Positions 7,389 to 16,468 of a stretch of 64,000 bases of DNA are shown here, in pieces. Source of the DNA: an uncultured Isosphaeraceae bacterium (GTDB lineage Bacteria > Planctomycetota > Planctomycetia > Isosphaerales > Isosphaeraceae). The translations under genes and the position numbers were made by a program. The notes below the pieces were generated by a model. That model ran no database searches. It was given only the letters and a program-made list of their open reading frames with translations, and had not been told where the DNA came from. Each line of letters opens with the position of its first letter. Position 1 is the first letter of the stretch. The stretch is from assembly GCA_945957605.1 (NCBI GenBank), contig CAMFLR010000001.1:124001-188000 (forward strand), written 5' to 3'.

Positions 7389-8411
7389 ATGCGCGTGTTG
7401 TTGACGGGTGGAACGGGTCTGATCGGACGGAAGATCGCGCAGCGCCTCAAGGCCAGGGGCGACGAGCCGATTCTCCTCTCGCGCAAGTCGGACGAAGTCC
7501 GCCGCGAAAAGTCGATGCGCGACTTCAAGGTGATCCAGGGCGACCCGGCAGTTTCGGGTGACTGGCAACATCAAGTAGACGGCGTCGATGCGGTGATCAA
7601 TCTCGCCGGCGAAAACATTTTCGACAAGCGCTGGAATGCCGAGTTCAAGCACAAGATTCGCGACAGCCGCGTGCACGCAACCGAGCAGGTTGTGAAGGCA
7701 ATCGCCGGCGCGACAACCCGTCCCAAGGTACTGGTTCAGGGCTCGGCGATCGGCTACTACGGCATTCACGGAGACGAAGAGCTGACGGAGCAAAGCCCCG
7801 GTGGCTCTGACTTTATGGCACGCGTCGTCCGCGAGTGGGAAGACGCCGCGCACCCCGCCGAGTCGCTGGGACTGCGAGTCGCCCGCGTCCGAACTGGTGT
7901 CGTCCTCGCTCCCAACGCCGGCGCGCTCAAGATGATGACGCCGATCTTCAAGATCCCCGGCGGCGCGTCGCCGATTGGCAGCGGCAGCAGCCCGCTTTCG
8001 CCCGCAACCGGTCACCAGTGGATGAGCTGGGTCCACATCGACGACATCGTCGGGATCTTCCTCTTCGCACTCGATAACGCGGCAGCGACGGGACCGATCA
8101 ACGGCACGTCTCCGAACCCCGCACGCAACGCCGACTTTTCCAAGGCGCTCGCCAAGGCGGTCTTCCGCCCGATGCTGCCCATCGGCCCACCCGACGCCGT
8201 GCTCCGCCTCGCGCTTGGCGAAGTGGTCGACGTGATCGCCAAGGGTCAAAAAGTTTTGCCGGCCAAGGCGCTCGAACTTGGATATAAGTTCGCCTACCCG
8301 ACTTTGCCCGAAGCTCTTAAGCAAATCTTCACGAAAGTGAAGCCTGCCCCCGAGCCCGCCAAGCCCAAGTCGCATGGCCACGGTCACGACAAGGCGCATG
8401 CCCACCACTAA
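7389..8411 (+). CDS. TIGR01777-family SDR epimerase/oxidoreductase with His-rich tail
   Basis: This 340-residue extended SDR protein has an N-terminal NAD(P)-binding motif 'TGGTGLIG' at 6-13, 'NLAGENI', and 'SAIGYYG' carrying the active-site Tyr region, all typical of the TIGR01777/SDR39U1 family (YfcH-like). Its reaction is not known for the family. The C-terminal domain 'FSKALAKAVFRPMLPIGPP' is also diagnostic. After the conserved end the protein carries about 25 Pro/Lys/His residues ending 'HGHGHDKAHAHH', unusual for the family and suggestive of metal binding. The start was placed at the ATG with GAGG 8 bases upstream, 45 bases inside the longest frame. It is divergent from the hydrolase operon. 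Confidence 0.87.
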   Translation: MRVLLTGGTGLIGRKIAQRLKARGDEPILLSRKSDEVRREKSMRDFKVIQGDPAVSGDWQHQVDGVDAVINLAGENIFDKRWNAEFKHKIRDSRVHATEQVVKAIAGATTRPKVLVQGSAIGYYGIHGDEELTEQSPGGSDFMARVVREWEDAAHPAESLGLRVARVRTGVVLAPNAGALKMMTPIFKIPGGASPIGSGSSPLSPATGHQWMSWVHIDDIVGIFLFALDNAAATGPINGTSPNPARNADFSKALAKAVFRPMLPIGPPDAVLRLALGEVVDVIAKGQKVLPAKALELGYKFAYPTLPEALKQIFTKVKPAPEPAKPKSHGHGHDKAHAHH

Positions 8412-8436
8412 GTTGGTTGCGCAGATTTCCTAAAAT

Positions 8437-8484
8437 AAAAGCACGTCGTGGCCTTCTCAATTGAGTTGGGCGCGACGTGCTTTT
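8437..8484. terminator. Bidirectional terminator
   Basis: A perfect 12-bp stem, AAAAGCACGTCG with CGACGTGCTTTT, spans a 24-base loop and carries A and T runs on both sides. It separates the converging epimerase and kinase genes. Confidence 0.8.
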
Positions 8485-8513
8485 GGTTTCAGACCGAACG
8501 CAATTCGGCTGGT

Positions 8514-9794
8514 CTATTTCAGCAAATACCCAACCACAAAACCGATTCCCACCGCCGCCACGAACGCGCCAATCGTCGCTGCTAGCGCCGCTTTCGGCTT
8601 CTGCTGGGCGAACTTCGCCAGCGGTTTGAACCAGCGAGGATACACCGGTTCGACCCGGATCACCTGAGGCTCGGGAGCGGGGGCAGGAGTTGTGGGAGTG
8701 GGCTGTGGCGTGGGATTTGGCGCGGGCGCCGCTGGGGCGGTGATTGGCGTCTTCTTGGGACGGATCAGCGCATTGAGAGCGTCGGCCGCCTCGACACCGG
8801 TTTGATACCGATCGGCCGGCTTGGTCGCCATCAGCTTGTCGAGCACCGCCACAAGGCTGGCGGGAAGTTCGGGCTTGATGTCGGTAATCGGCACCGGCCG
8901 GCCGTTGATGCGCTTACCCAGCCGCTCGATCGGACTTTCGCCGGGGAACGCATGTCGGCCGGTCATCAGGTGATACATCGAGCAGCCCAGCGAATACAGG
9001 TCGCTCCGGCCGTCGACTTCCTTACCACACGCCTGCTCGGGCGACATGTAGTCAACCGTGCCGACCGCAATACCATCGGCCGTCGCAAACGTCGCGTGGT
9101 TATCGGCTTCCATCAACACGCCGAGCCCAAGGTCGAGTACCTTCACCTGCTTGTCTTCGGACACGAGCAGGTTTGACGGCTTCACGTCGCGGTGCACGAT
9201 CCCTTGCTCGTGAGCGTGGGCCAGGCCGAGGGACGCTTGCGCCGCATAGGCGACGACGTCGGCGGGAGGCAGGGCGCCGGCCTTGAGCAATTGCGCAAGG
9301 CTTTGTCCCTGAACGTATTCCATCACGATGTAGAGGATATTGTTCCACGAATCAGCGTCGAAGGCTCGGACCACGTTGGGGTGGTCGAGCTTGCCGACGA
9401 GCCGCATCTCGCGATAGAACCGCGCGATCGCCCGTTCGTTCGAGACGATCTCAGGCGCGATGATCTTGAGCGCCACCACGCGGCCCATGAGCTGGTGCTG
9501 CGCCTTGTAGACGCGCCCCATCGACCCCGACCCGATCCGGTCGAGAATCACATATTTGCCCAGCGTCAGGCCGCTTGGCTTGTTCAGGAGCAGCCGTCGC
9601 GACTGATATTCCGTGAGCAACCGCTCGCGAATCAGCCGTTCGGCGAGTAGGCGGGCGTCGTTCGGGTAGTCGCCCGAAAGCACCTTCACCCGGACGTCGT
9701 TGAACTGCTTCTCGGTGAGCACCCCAGACGAACGCAAAATCGGTAGGAGGTCGGGAGGCGCTTCGCCCGTTTTCGACTTTTCCAACGACGACAT
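8514..9794 (-). CDS. Membrane-anchored Hanks-type Ser/Thr protein kinase
   Basis: This 426-residue protein has an N-terminal region of about 80 residues with helices ('LTEKQFNDVR', 'LLTEYQSRRLL') often seen in planctomycete kinases. A kinase domain follows (about 81-345): glycine loop GSGSMG 88-93, Lys110, catalytic HRDVKPSN 201-208, DLG (instead of DFG) 221-223 and 'GTVDYMSPEQA'. A Pro-rich linker (about 350-385) leads to a single C-terminal membrane helix, so the catalytic domain is cytoplasmic with almost nothing outside. The ATG was preferred over a GTG 60 bases upstream because AGAGG lies six bases before it. DLG does not by itself imply inactivity. Substrates are unknown. Confidence 0.88.
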   Translation of the reverse strand: MSSLEKSKTGEAPPDLLPILRSSGVLTEKQFNDVRVKVLSGDYPNDARLLAERLIRERLLTEYQSRRLLLNKPSGLTLGKYVILDRIGSGSMGRVYKAQHQLMGRVVALKIIAPEIVSNERAIARFYREMRLVGKLDHPNVVRAFDADSWNNILYIVMEYVQGQSLAQLLKAGALPPADVVAYAAQASLGLAHAHEQGIVHRDVKPSNLLVSEDKQVKVLDLGLGVLMEADNHATFATADGIAVGTVDYMSPEQACGKEVDGRSDLYSLGCSMYHLMTGRHAFPGESPIERLGKRINGRPVPITDIKPELPASLVAVLDKLMATKPADRYQTGVEAADALNALIRPKKTPITAPAAPAPNPTPQPTPTTPAPAPEPQVIRVEPVYPRWFKPLAKFAQQKPKAALAATIGAFVAAVGIGFVVGYLLK

Positions 9795-10178
9795 CCGCGA
9801 CCTCTCCCTGTCTCCAACGACACCGCTCACGGGTGTGCTCGTCGCGTCACTCACGAGTTACTTGCCCCCTCGGCAATAGCGCGCACCATGCACCGGCGCA
9901 TTATCCTGGTTCTACCCCAATTAGCCAACGGGTGGTCGCGTGTGACGCCGACATTTTCCGTCCGTGCCCAATTTCACAGCATCTGTATAAAAAAGGTAGG
10001 CCAGTATTTTCCACAAATTCTTGAACACGCGTCAGAAATTCCAGGGCGATAAGGTGTTCGGCGCACACCTGAGCTAATTCGCCGCCCGCCGCTCCCTGGA
10101 CAACCCCCCTGCACCGCGACTACGATCCGAGTCGACTCAATGATTGCCACCCGCCCGATCGAAAGGACCCGCCCCCAA
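9795..10178. other. Divergent intergenic region with a palindrome
   Basis: This is the control region between the kinase (leftward) and HAD phosphatase (rightward) genes. It is locally AT-rich, with TATAAAAAA near 9985. It contains the inverted repeat AGGTGT-N7-ACACCT at 10052-10070, which has the form of a small dimeric-regulator operator. No gene was recognised in it. Confidence 0.35.
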
Positions 10179-11078
10179 ATGTCGGCCCCTCTCGACCCGC
10201 AAGCCGAGCTTCGAAACTTCACGAAGACAAAAGATTTCTTCATCGGAATCGATAGCGACGGCTGCGCGTTCGACACGATGGAAGTGAAGCACAAAGAATG
10301 CTTCATCCCGAACATCATCAAATTCTTCGATCTGGCTGCGATCTCGAAGTACGCCCGCGAAGTTGCCGAGTTCATCAACCTCTACTCTTACTGGCGCGGC
10401 GTGAACCGATTCCCGGGTCTGGTGCTCACCTTCGACATGCTCGCCGAACGCCCCGAAGTCGCGCGGCGAGGCTTCCGCCTTCCGCCTGTTCCTGGCCTTC
10501 GTGCCTGGCTGGCGAAGAATCCGAAAATGTCGAACAGCGCGCTCGAAGCCGAAATCCAGGCGACCGACGACCCCGACCTGGCGATCACGCTCGAGTGGAG
10601 CCTTGCCGTCAATGCGTCGGTCGCCGAGATCGTCCACGACGTGCCGCCGTTTCCTTACATGCGAGAGTCGCTCGTCCTGCTCGATGGCAAGGCCGATGTG
10701 ATGGTCTGCTCGGCGACGCCTGGCGAAGCGCTCAAGCGCGAATGGATCGAACACGGTCTGGCTCGACACGTCGCCGTGATCGCCGGCCAGGAAATGGGTA
10801 ACAAGGGCGAACAAATCTCACTCGCCGCCGCTCATCAGTACGACAAGGACAAGATTCTGATGGTTGGCGACGCCCTCGGCGATCTCTCGGCCGCGCAATC
10901 GAATGGTGCGCTCTTCTTTCCGATCAATCCCGGCCACGAAGAAGAATCGTGGGCCGAATTCCACGACGTCGCGCTCGGCCGGTTCTTTGCCGGAACGTAT
11001 GCGGGCGACTATATGAATTCAAAAATCGAAACGTTCAAAACACTTTTGCCCAAGGAAACTCCCTGGGCAAAGGTGTGA
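10179..11078 (+). CDS. HAD-superfamily hydrolase
   Basis: This 299-residue phosphatase-like protein has HAD motif I 'GIDSDGC' (Asp25, Asp27), motif II 'MVCSATPGEAL', and the acidic motif IV 'ILMVGDALGDLSAA'. A large helical cap lies between motifs I and II (about 35-165). The sequence is complete and appears active. No substrate can be named. The ATG was chosen because GAAAGGA lies about eleven bases upstream; an ATG 39 bases earlier is in frame. It converges with giant protein 1, whose stop lies 30 bases beyond. Confidence 0.82.
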   Translation: MSAPLDPQAELRNFTKTKDFFIGIDSDGCAFDTMEVKHKECFIPNIIKFFDLAAISKYAREVAEFINLYSYWRGVNRFPGLVLTFDMLAERPEVARRGFRLPPVPGLRAWLAKNPKMSNSALEAEIQATDDPDLAITLEWSLAVNASVAEIVHDVPPFPYMRESLVLLDGKADVMVCSATPGEALKREWIEHGLARHVAVIAGQEMGNKGEQISLAAAHQYDKDKILMVGDALGDLSAAQSNGALFFPINPGHEEESWAEFHDVALGRFFAGTYAGDYMNSKIETFKTLLPKETPWAKV

Positions 11079-11108
11079 GTAGACGTATTGGCGACATGCG
11101 AAAATCAA

Positions 11109-14100
11109 TCAGCCCACCGATTGCTGGGCGACGAGCTTGAACTCGAGGAAGCCGAAGAAGCTGAGCGATACGTTGATCAGCGTCGTCCGTCCTGCCTGGA
11201 TATTGGCGACGTTCGCCGCAATGCCGGGCGCGTCGCCAGGACGGGCGAGAACCGCGGTGTAGAAGCCGCTGACCGCTCGCTGGGTTGATTCCGAATTATT
11301 GATCAAGGTCGACACGATTGTCGCGCGCGGCGTGCCGGACGCGATCGCCGAAGTCTGAGCCGATAACTCGGCCGGAGTCGCCTCGCGGCCAAGAATGTCG
11401 TGATATTCGGTCTGAACGAAGTTTGTGTTATCGGCGTGCCGCGCGTTGAATTCAGGGCACGTGAGATAGAAGGACGCAAGATCGACCGTCGACATCCCGC
11501 CCTTCAACAGCGCTGCACCCGCCGAGACATCCGCGGCTGCACCAACGCGGCCCAGGAAACTGATGTAGAACGACTGCACGACGTGGATGAAATACTCGGT
11601 TGAGAGTAACAAACTCGACGCGAGCGTCTGCGCTGTGAGGCTGCCATTCTTGAGCGCTGCGACCGCCGCCGCCTGCCCGGCCGGATCGGTGGCTCGTCCC
11701 AGCACGAGTTGATAGACCGCCTTCACCTCGGCAGTTTCAACGTCGGGATTATGAGCTCCAAACGGCGCAGCGTTCGGGCTGAAAGGTGCGAGCAAACTCG
11801 TCGGCTGAATGCCGATGTTCGCCGTCGCATTCGGCTGCCCGGTTGTGAGCGTAACGCTCATCGCACCGTTGGTCGACGGGCCGAACGTCAGGTCGCCCGG
11901 ATAAGTCGTCGCGCGGATCACGCGGGTTCCGAGTGACAAGTTATTGAACGCATAATGACCCGTGCTGTCAGTTGTCGTCGAAGTCTCGCCACTATCGAGC
12001 ATGCCGTTGTTATTGGCGTCGATGTAAACGACCCGGCCGGCGAGCCCAGGATCTTTGCCGTTTGTTACAAGAAGGCCCGTCGCCTGAGTATCGTTGAAGA
12101 TCACTCCGCTAATCGACAGCCCTGCAATGTTGAACGCAGGGGTGCTGCCGACAGTTAGAGTCCCACTCGAAGCCGTGAGCTTGTAGCCCGTTCCCGCCTT
12201 GTTGAGCGACAGCCCGCTGAATGTTGCCACGCCGTTCACAAGTGCGATCGTCGTTGAACCGCTGAGGGTGCTGCTACCAGGATTCGTGCCAATCGTGAGC
12301 GTTACCGTGCCGTTGTAACCTGTGACGGTATTCCCACCCGAATCCTGCGCAGCCACCGTCACGACGAAAGTCTGGCCGGCGACGATTCCCGCAGGCGGTG
12401 ATGCTGTGAAAACCAGCTTCGACGCCGTTGGGGTGACGTTGATCGAATTCGACGGCACAGACGAAAGGATGCCGCTCGTTGCCGACAACGTGTAGCCGCT
12501 GGCCGGCACGCTGATGTTCAGCCCAGCGAAATTGGCCGTGCCGGTTCCGGTCGGAATCGTGATCGTCTTCGTGCCGCCGAGCGTCGCAGAACCAGGATTG
12601 GCCTGGAGCGCGACCGTGATGCTTCCCGCATATTTGAAGTCGACGTTGCCGTTACCGTCGACGGCTTGCACGGTCAGACCGAACGGAGCGAGTGTCAGTA
12701 CACTGCTGGGCGGTTGTGTGCTGAAAACGAGTTGCGTTGCCGGTGCGGCGATCACGTTAAATGGAATCGTCGTGCCCGAGGCCAGCCCGGGACTCGAAAC
12801 CTGAATCGTATAGGCCGAGCCCGACTTGTTCAGTGTCAGATCAGTGAACGTCGCGAGTCCACCGCTTGTTCCCACGCCAAGTGTTCCGCCGAGCGTACTC
12901 GAGCCGGGATTGTTCAAGAGCGCAGCGGTGATCGTTCCGGCAAAGCTCGGGTCGACGTTGCCATAAGCATCCGCCGCTTGAGCGGTCAGGCTAAAGGCTT
13001 GCGCGGCGACGACAGGCGATGGCGCGGGATTCGACGTGACGATGATCTGCGTATTCGCACCTTTGACAATGTCGATCGGATCCGTCGTCTGCGGCGTGAG
13101 CGTTCCGCTCGAAATTTGCAGCGTGTAGCCAGTTCCCACCTTGTCGAGATAAAGCCCGGTGAACGTCGCCACACCGAACTGGAACGCAACCGTCGTCGTC
13201 CCCGAAAGCTTGCCGCTGGCCGGGTTGTTCGAGATGACGATCTTTGCGTTACCGCTAAACGTGTTCACCGGATTATTGAGCGGATCTTCCGCCTGCACGA
13301 CGATCGAAGGCAACGCTCCGCCTGCGGTGTATGGGCCAGCCCCCGGCTGTGCCATGATCACCAGCTTGCTCGCAGGCGCCTGCGTCACGTTGATCGCCGC
13401 ACTCACCGCGTTCGTGAGCGTGCCGCTCGAAATCGTCAACGTGTCCGACGTTCCCACCTTGTCGAGATAAAGCCCCGCGAACGTTGCGACGCCGTTGATG
13501 AATGTGACCGTTTGCGTGCCGAAGAGATTCGAACCGCCGGAAACGGTAACCAGTGCGCTGCCGCTGTAGGTTGTGACGACGTTGCCCAGAAGGTCTTCTG
13601 CCTTCACCGTAAGGCCGAACGTCTGGCCGTCGGTGACGCTTGTGGGCGGCGCGGTGGTAATCACCAGTTTCGATGCAGGCGGCGGGATGACGTTGAATGC
13701 GCTCGTCGTCACCGATTTCAATGATCCGAGCGCGAGTGGGAGCGAGTAGGTTGACGCCGTCAGCGAGAAGTTCGAGCCGAGCTTGTCAAGCGTCAGGCCT
13801 GTGAAGACGGCGATGCCATCGACCGCGTTCACGGTAGTCGTGCCGCCCAGTGTCGCGCTGACGGGATTACTCGCGAACGACAGTGAAACTGGTCCGTTGA
13901 ACGATGCGTCGATGTTGTTGTTCGCATCGAGTGCCGAGACGGCGAATCCAAATCCGGTCAGCAGGCTCACGTTGCCCGGCGGCTGGGTGTTGATCGCTAC
14001 GTGCGTCGCGCCCAGTGTCGCATTAACCGCCGATGACACCGTCGAGGTCAAACCGCTTAATGTCGCAGTGAATTTGTATCCTGTACCCGCAGCCGAGATC

Positions 14101-16292
14101 TTCAGGCCGGAGAAGTCGGCCTGGCCTCGCACGACGGTCGCGGTCCAGCTTGTCGGCGAACTACCGCCAGGGTTGGTTGTGAGCGTCAGGGTAACAGTTG
14201 AACCATCGGCGAAGTCAGTCACGTTGCCGAGACTATTTTCGAGCGAAACGACGAGTCCGAAACCGCGGCCTGCGATTACGTTGGTGGGTGGCGCGGTTGT
14301 GATGGCGAGTTTCGTCGCTAGCGACAGCGGATTGAGCACCACGGCGGACATGTTGTTCGTCGTGTTCGAGCCTTTGGTCGACGTGAACCAAAGGTTTCCA
14401 TCGCTGCCCGCCGCCAGCGCGGTTGGGGTCTCGCCCGTAACCGGCGTGCTGGTCACGGCGAAGCTCGAACGATCCATCATGCCGACCGCGCTAGCTTGCG
14501 AGAACCAGATGTTTGTGTCAGGCCCGACCGAAATCGATCCGGTATTCGCGGCGGTCACTTCACGCAGCAGCGTTTGAGTCGCCGGGTTGATCACAGCGAT
14601 CTTGCCAGCCGTGCGCTCGGCGACGTAAATCATCTTATCGGTAGGGTTATACACGATCCCCTGGGGATTCGACGTCGCGCTCGTCAGCGAGACCGTCGAG
14701 AACGAATTCGCCGAGGGGTCGAAAATCCCCACCTTCCCCGTTCCCGAATCCGCGAACCAGAGGTCGCCGGTTGTGGGGTCAACCGTCATGCCGTAGGGAT
14801 GAGAACCGGTCGCCAGCGTGAAATTATCGGAAATCGCACCCGAACCTGGATTCAGGTAGCCGATCTTGTCGGCGTCGTATTCCGTGAACCAGACGAAGCC
14901 GCCATTCGATGCGTTATAAACCATCCCGAACGAACTGGTGCGTCCCGGAAATGTTCCGACAAGCGCAGTTGTCCCGGTTGTCGTGTCGAGCTTGAAGAGT
15001 TTCTCCGCACCCTGGAAGTAGACCGGCTGTACGGTGGCATAGACGATGCCGCTGTTCGGATTGAGCGCAAGCGCTTGCACCTGGTCGTACGAAACGCCTC
15101 CGGTGAGCGGATATTGCTTGCTAATCTGTGTCGCCGAATCAAAAACGCCAATCTCATTTCCGGTGCTGACACTTCCGGCATTGCCGCCGTAATACAACTT
15201 GCCCGACGAGTCGGAGATGATCGGTATGCCGTCAACAAGGGCCGTGGCCGTCGTCGTGGCGCTACCAACGGTGTGACTCGACGCGATGATCGAGATCAAA
15301 CCTCTTGGGCTCGTGTACCAGAGCTTGTTCCCGAGCGATGCCACCGCCGTGACACCGCTGCCATTGTTGTTCGGGTTATATTCGGTGATCTTGTTCGTGG
15401 CGACGTTCACCACGCCGATCTGACCGACTCCAGATCCGCCCACTTCCGCGAACCAGATGTTGCTGTCTGGGCCTACCGCAACGTTTGTAGGGGCTGTGTT
15501 TGCGCTTGCGCCCGAGATCGTTGTGAAGGTGGAAGTCGAAAGCGTGTACTTTCCAATCTTTGAAGACGCCGATTCGGCGAACCAGAGATTGCCCGACGCA
15601 TCGACCGTGATTCCCTTCGCCGAGTTCGTTCCGGTACCAAATTGGATTTCAGTGATCTGGTCGGTCGTCGGGTTGAGCTTGCCAATCTGGTTGGTTGATT
15701 GCTCAGTAAACCAGATATTGCCGTCGACCGGGTTGTAAACGATGCCGTAAGGGTTTGCGCCAAGTGTCGGCAGCGGGAACTCGGTGACGGCGTGCGTCGT
15801 CGTGTTCATCTCGCCAATGGCGTTTGCGCTGTTGTTGAACTCGGTGAACCAGAGATTGCCAGCCTGGTCGAACGCCAGCGAAGTGATGCCCGCGGCCGCG
15901 GTTGAGAGTAGCGGATATTCGCTGAAGCTGCTGCTCACAGGGTCGAAGACGCCAATTTGATTCGCCGTGGTTTCGGCGAACCAGACCTTGCCGTCGGGGG
16001 CAATGGCGATTCCGCTCGCGCCAGAGTTGTAGGTGGGAATCTGATACGCACCCTGCGTTCCATTCGATGGGTTGTAGAACGCAATGTTGTTCGACGCTTG
16101 TGTGTACCAGAGATTGCCCGACGAGGTGTCGGCTGCGATCGCGAGTTGCGCACCACCTTCATTACGGAGCGGAAACTGTGCAACCGTGTTCGAGAGCAGA
16201 GTCCGGCTCTCAAACTGTTCCAGGATCGGGCTCAGACTCTTGGAACGCCAAACCTGGCGACGCGAAAGCGCATGCGCACGACGGTGTGCCAT
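11109..16292 (-). CDS. Giant LEPR-XLL-type surface protein: Vgb propeller, Ig-like repeats, SdrD-B-like, DUF4214
   Basis: This 1727-residue protein opens with a basic segment followed by 'LEQFESRTLLS' (about 24-34), the planctomycete LEPR-XLL-type N-terminus that stands in place of a normal signal peptide. Residues about 35-640 are virginiamycin-B-lyase/NHL-like propeller repeats, recognisable by recurring 'GNLWFTE' and 'IGKLNP'; a lyase activity is not implied. Residues about 655-1390 contain seven Ig-like repeats of about 100 residues, each starting like 'ASKLVITTAPPTSV'. An SdrD-B/Cna-B-like domain follows ('VIFNDTQATG', 'YIDANNNGMLDSGE'), then about 210 residues of DUF4214 repeats ('VYQLVLGRATDPAG', 'FLGRVGAAAD'). 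It is probably a secreted or cell-surface adhesin-like protein. No ribosome binding site stands out. Confidence 0.88.
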   Translation of the reverse strand: MAHRRAHALSRRQVWRSKSLSPILEQFESRTLLSNTVAQFPLRNEGGAQLAIAADTSSGNLWYTQASNNIAFYNPSNGTQGAYQIPTYNSGASGIAIAPDGKVWFAETTANQIGVFDPVSSSFSEYPLLSTAAAGITSLAFDQAGNLWFTEFNNSANAIGEMNTTTHAVTEFPLPTLGANPYGIVYNPVDGNIWFTEQSTNQIGKLNPTTDQITEIQFGTGTNSAKGITVDASGNLWFAESASSKIGKYTLSTSTFTTISGASANTAPTNVAVGPDSNIWFAEVGGSGVGQIGVVNVATNKITEYNPNNNGSGVTAVASLGNKLWYTSPRGLISIIASSHTVGSATTTATALVDGIPIISDSSGKLYYGGNAGSVSTGNEIGVFDSATQISKQYPLTGGVSYDQVQALALNPNSGIVYATVQPVYFQGAEKLFKLDTTTGTTALVGTFPGRTSSFGMVYNASNGGFVWFTEYDADKIGYLNPGSGAISDNFTLATGSHPYGMTVDPTTGDLWFADSGTGKVGIFDPSANSFSTVSLTSATSNPQGIVYNPTDKMIYVAERTAGKIAVINPATQTLLREVTAANTGSISVGPDTNIWFSQASAVGMMDRSSFAVTSTPVTGETPTALAAGSDGNLWFTSTKGSNTTNNMSAVVLNPLSLATKLAITTAPPTNVIAGRGFGLVVSLENSLGNVTDFADGSTVTLTLTTNPGGSSPTSWTATVVRGQADFSGLKISAAGTGYKFTATLSGLTSTVSSAVNATLGATHVAINTQPPGNVSLLTGFGFAVSALDANNNIDASFNGPVSLSFASNPVSATLGGTTTVNAVDGIAVFTGLTLDKLGSNFSLTASTYSLPLALGSLKSVTTSAFNVIPPPASKLVITTAPPTSVTDGQTFGLTVKAEDLLGNVVTTYSGSALVTVSGGSNLFGTQTVTFINGVATFAGLYLDKVGTSDTLTISSGTLTNAVSAAINVTQAPASKLVIMAQPGAGPYTAGGALPSIVVQAEDPLNNPVNTFSGNAKIVISNNPASGKLSGTTTVAFQFGVATFTGLYLDKVGTGYTLQISSGTLTPQTTDPIDIVKGANTQIIVTSNPAPSPVVAAQAFSLTAQAADAYGNVDPSFAGTITAALLNNPGSSTLGGTLGVGTSGGLATFTDLTLNKSGSAYTIQVSSPGLASGTTIPFNVIAAPATQLVFSTQPPSSVLTLAPFGLTVQAVDGNGNVDFKYAGSITVALQANPGSATLGGTKTITIPTGTGTANFAGLNISVPASGYTLSATSGILSSVPSNSINVTPTASKLVFTASPPAGIVAGQTFVVTVAAQDSGGNTVTGYNGTVTLTIGTNPGSSTLSGSTTIALVNGVATFSGLSLNKAGTGYKLTASSGTLTVGSTPAFNIAGLSISGVIFNDTQATGLLVTNGKDPGLAGRVVYIDANNNGMLDSGETSTTTDSTGHYAFNNLSLGTRVIRATTYPGDLTFGPSTNGAMSVTLTTGQPNATANIGIQPTSLLAPFSPNAAPFGAHNPDVETAEVKAVYQLVLGRATDPAGQAAAVAALKNGSLTAQTLASSLLLSTEYFIHVVQSFYISFLGRVGAAADVSAGAALLKGGMSTVDLASFYLTCPEFNARHADNTNFVQTEYHDILGREATPAELSAQTSAIASGTPRATIVSTLINNSESTQRAVSGFYTAVLARPGDAPGIAANVANIQAGRTTLINVSLSFFGFLEFKLVAQQSVG

Positions 16293-16468
16293 GTTGAGGA
16301 GTCCAGATGAGGGGGAAAGGAATCATGGACCTTGCGGGCAGTCGGTCAAATCTATCATGCGCAATCCGAACCGATCAACCATTCAAATAGGGTGGTCTCG
16401 TTTTTGATTCATTAAACTTATGCGCTGCAAGCATGCGTTTTTGATGCGAATTCAGTCAGGGCATCGCT

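Noticed and set aside
7047-8408. 453-codon minus-strand open frame
   Set aside because: Antisense to the epimerase gene; Arg/His-rich without domain structure.
12666-13724. 352-codon plus-strand open frame inside giant protein 1
   Set aside because: Arg-rich antisense shadow of the Ig-like repeats.
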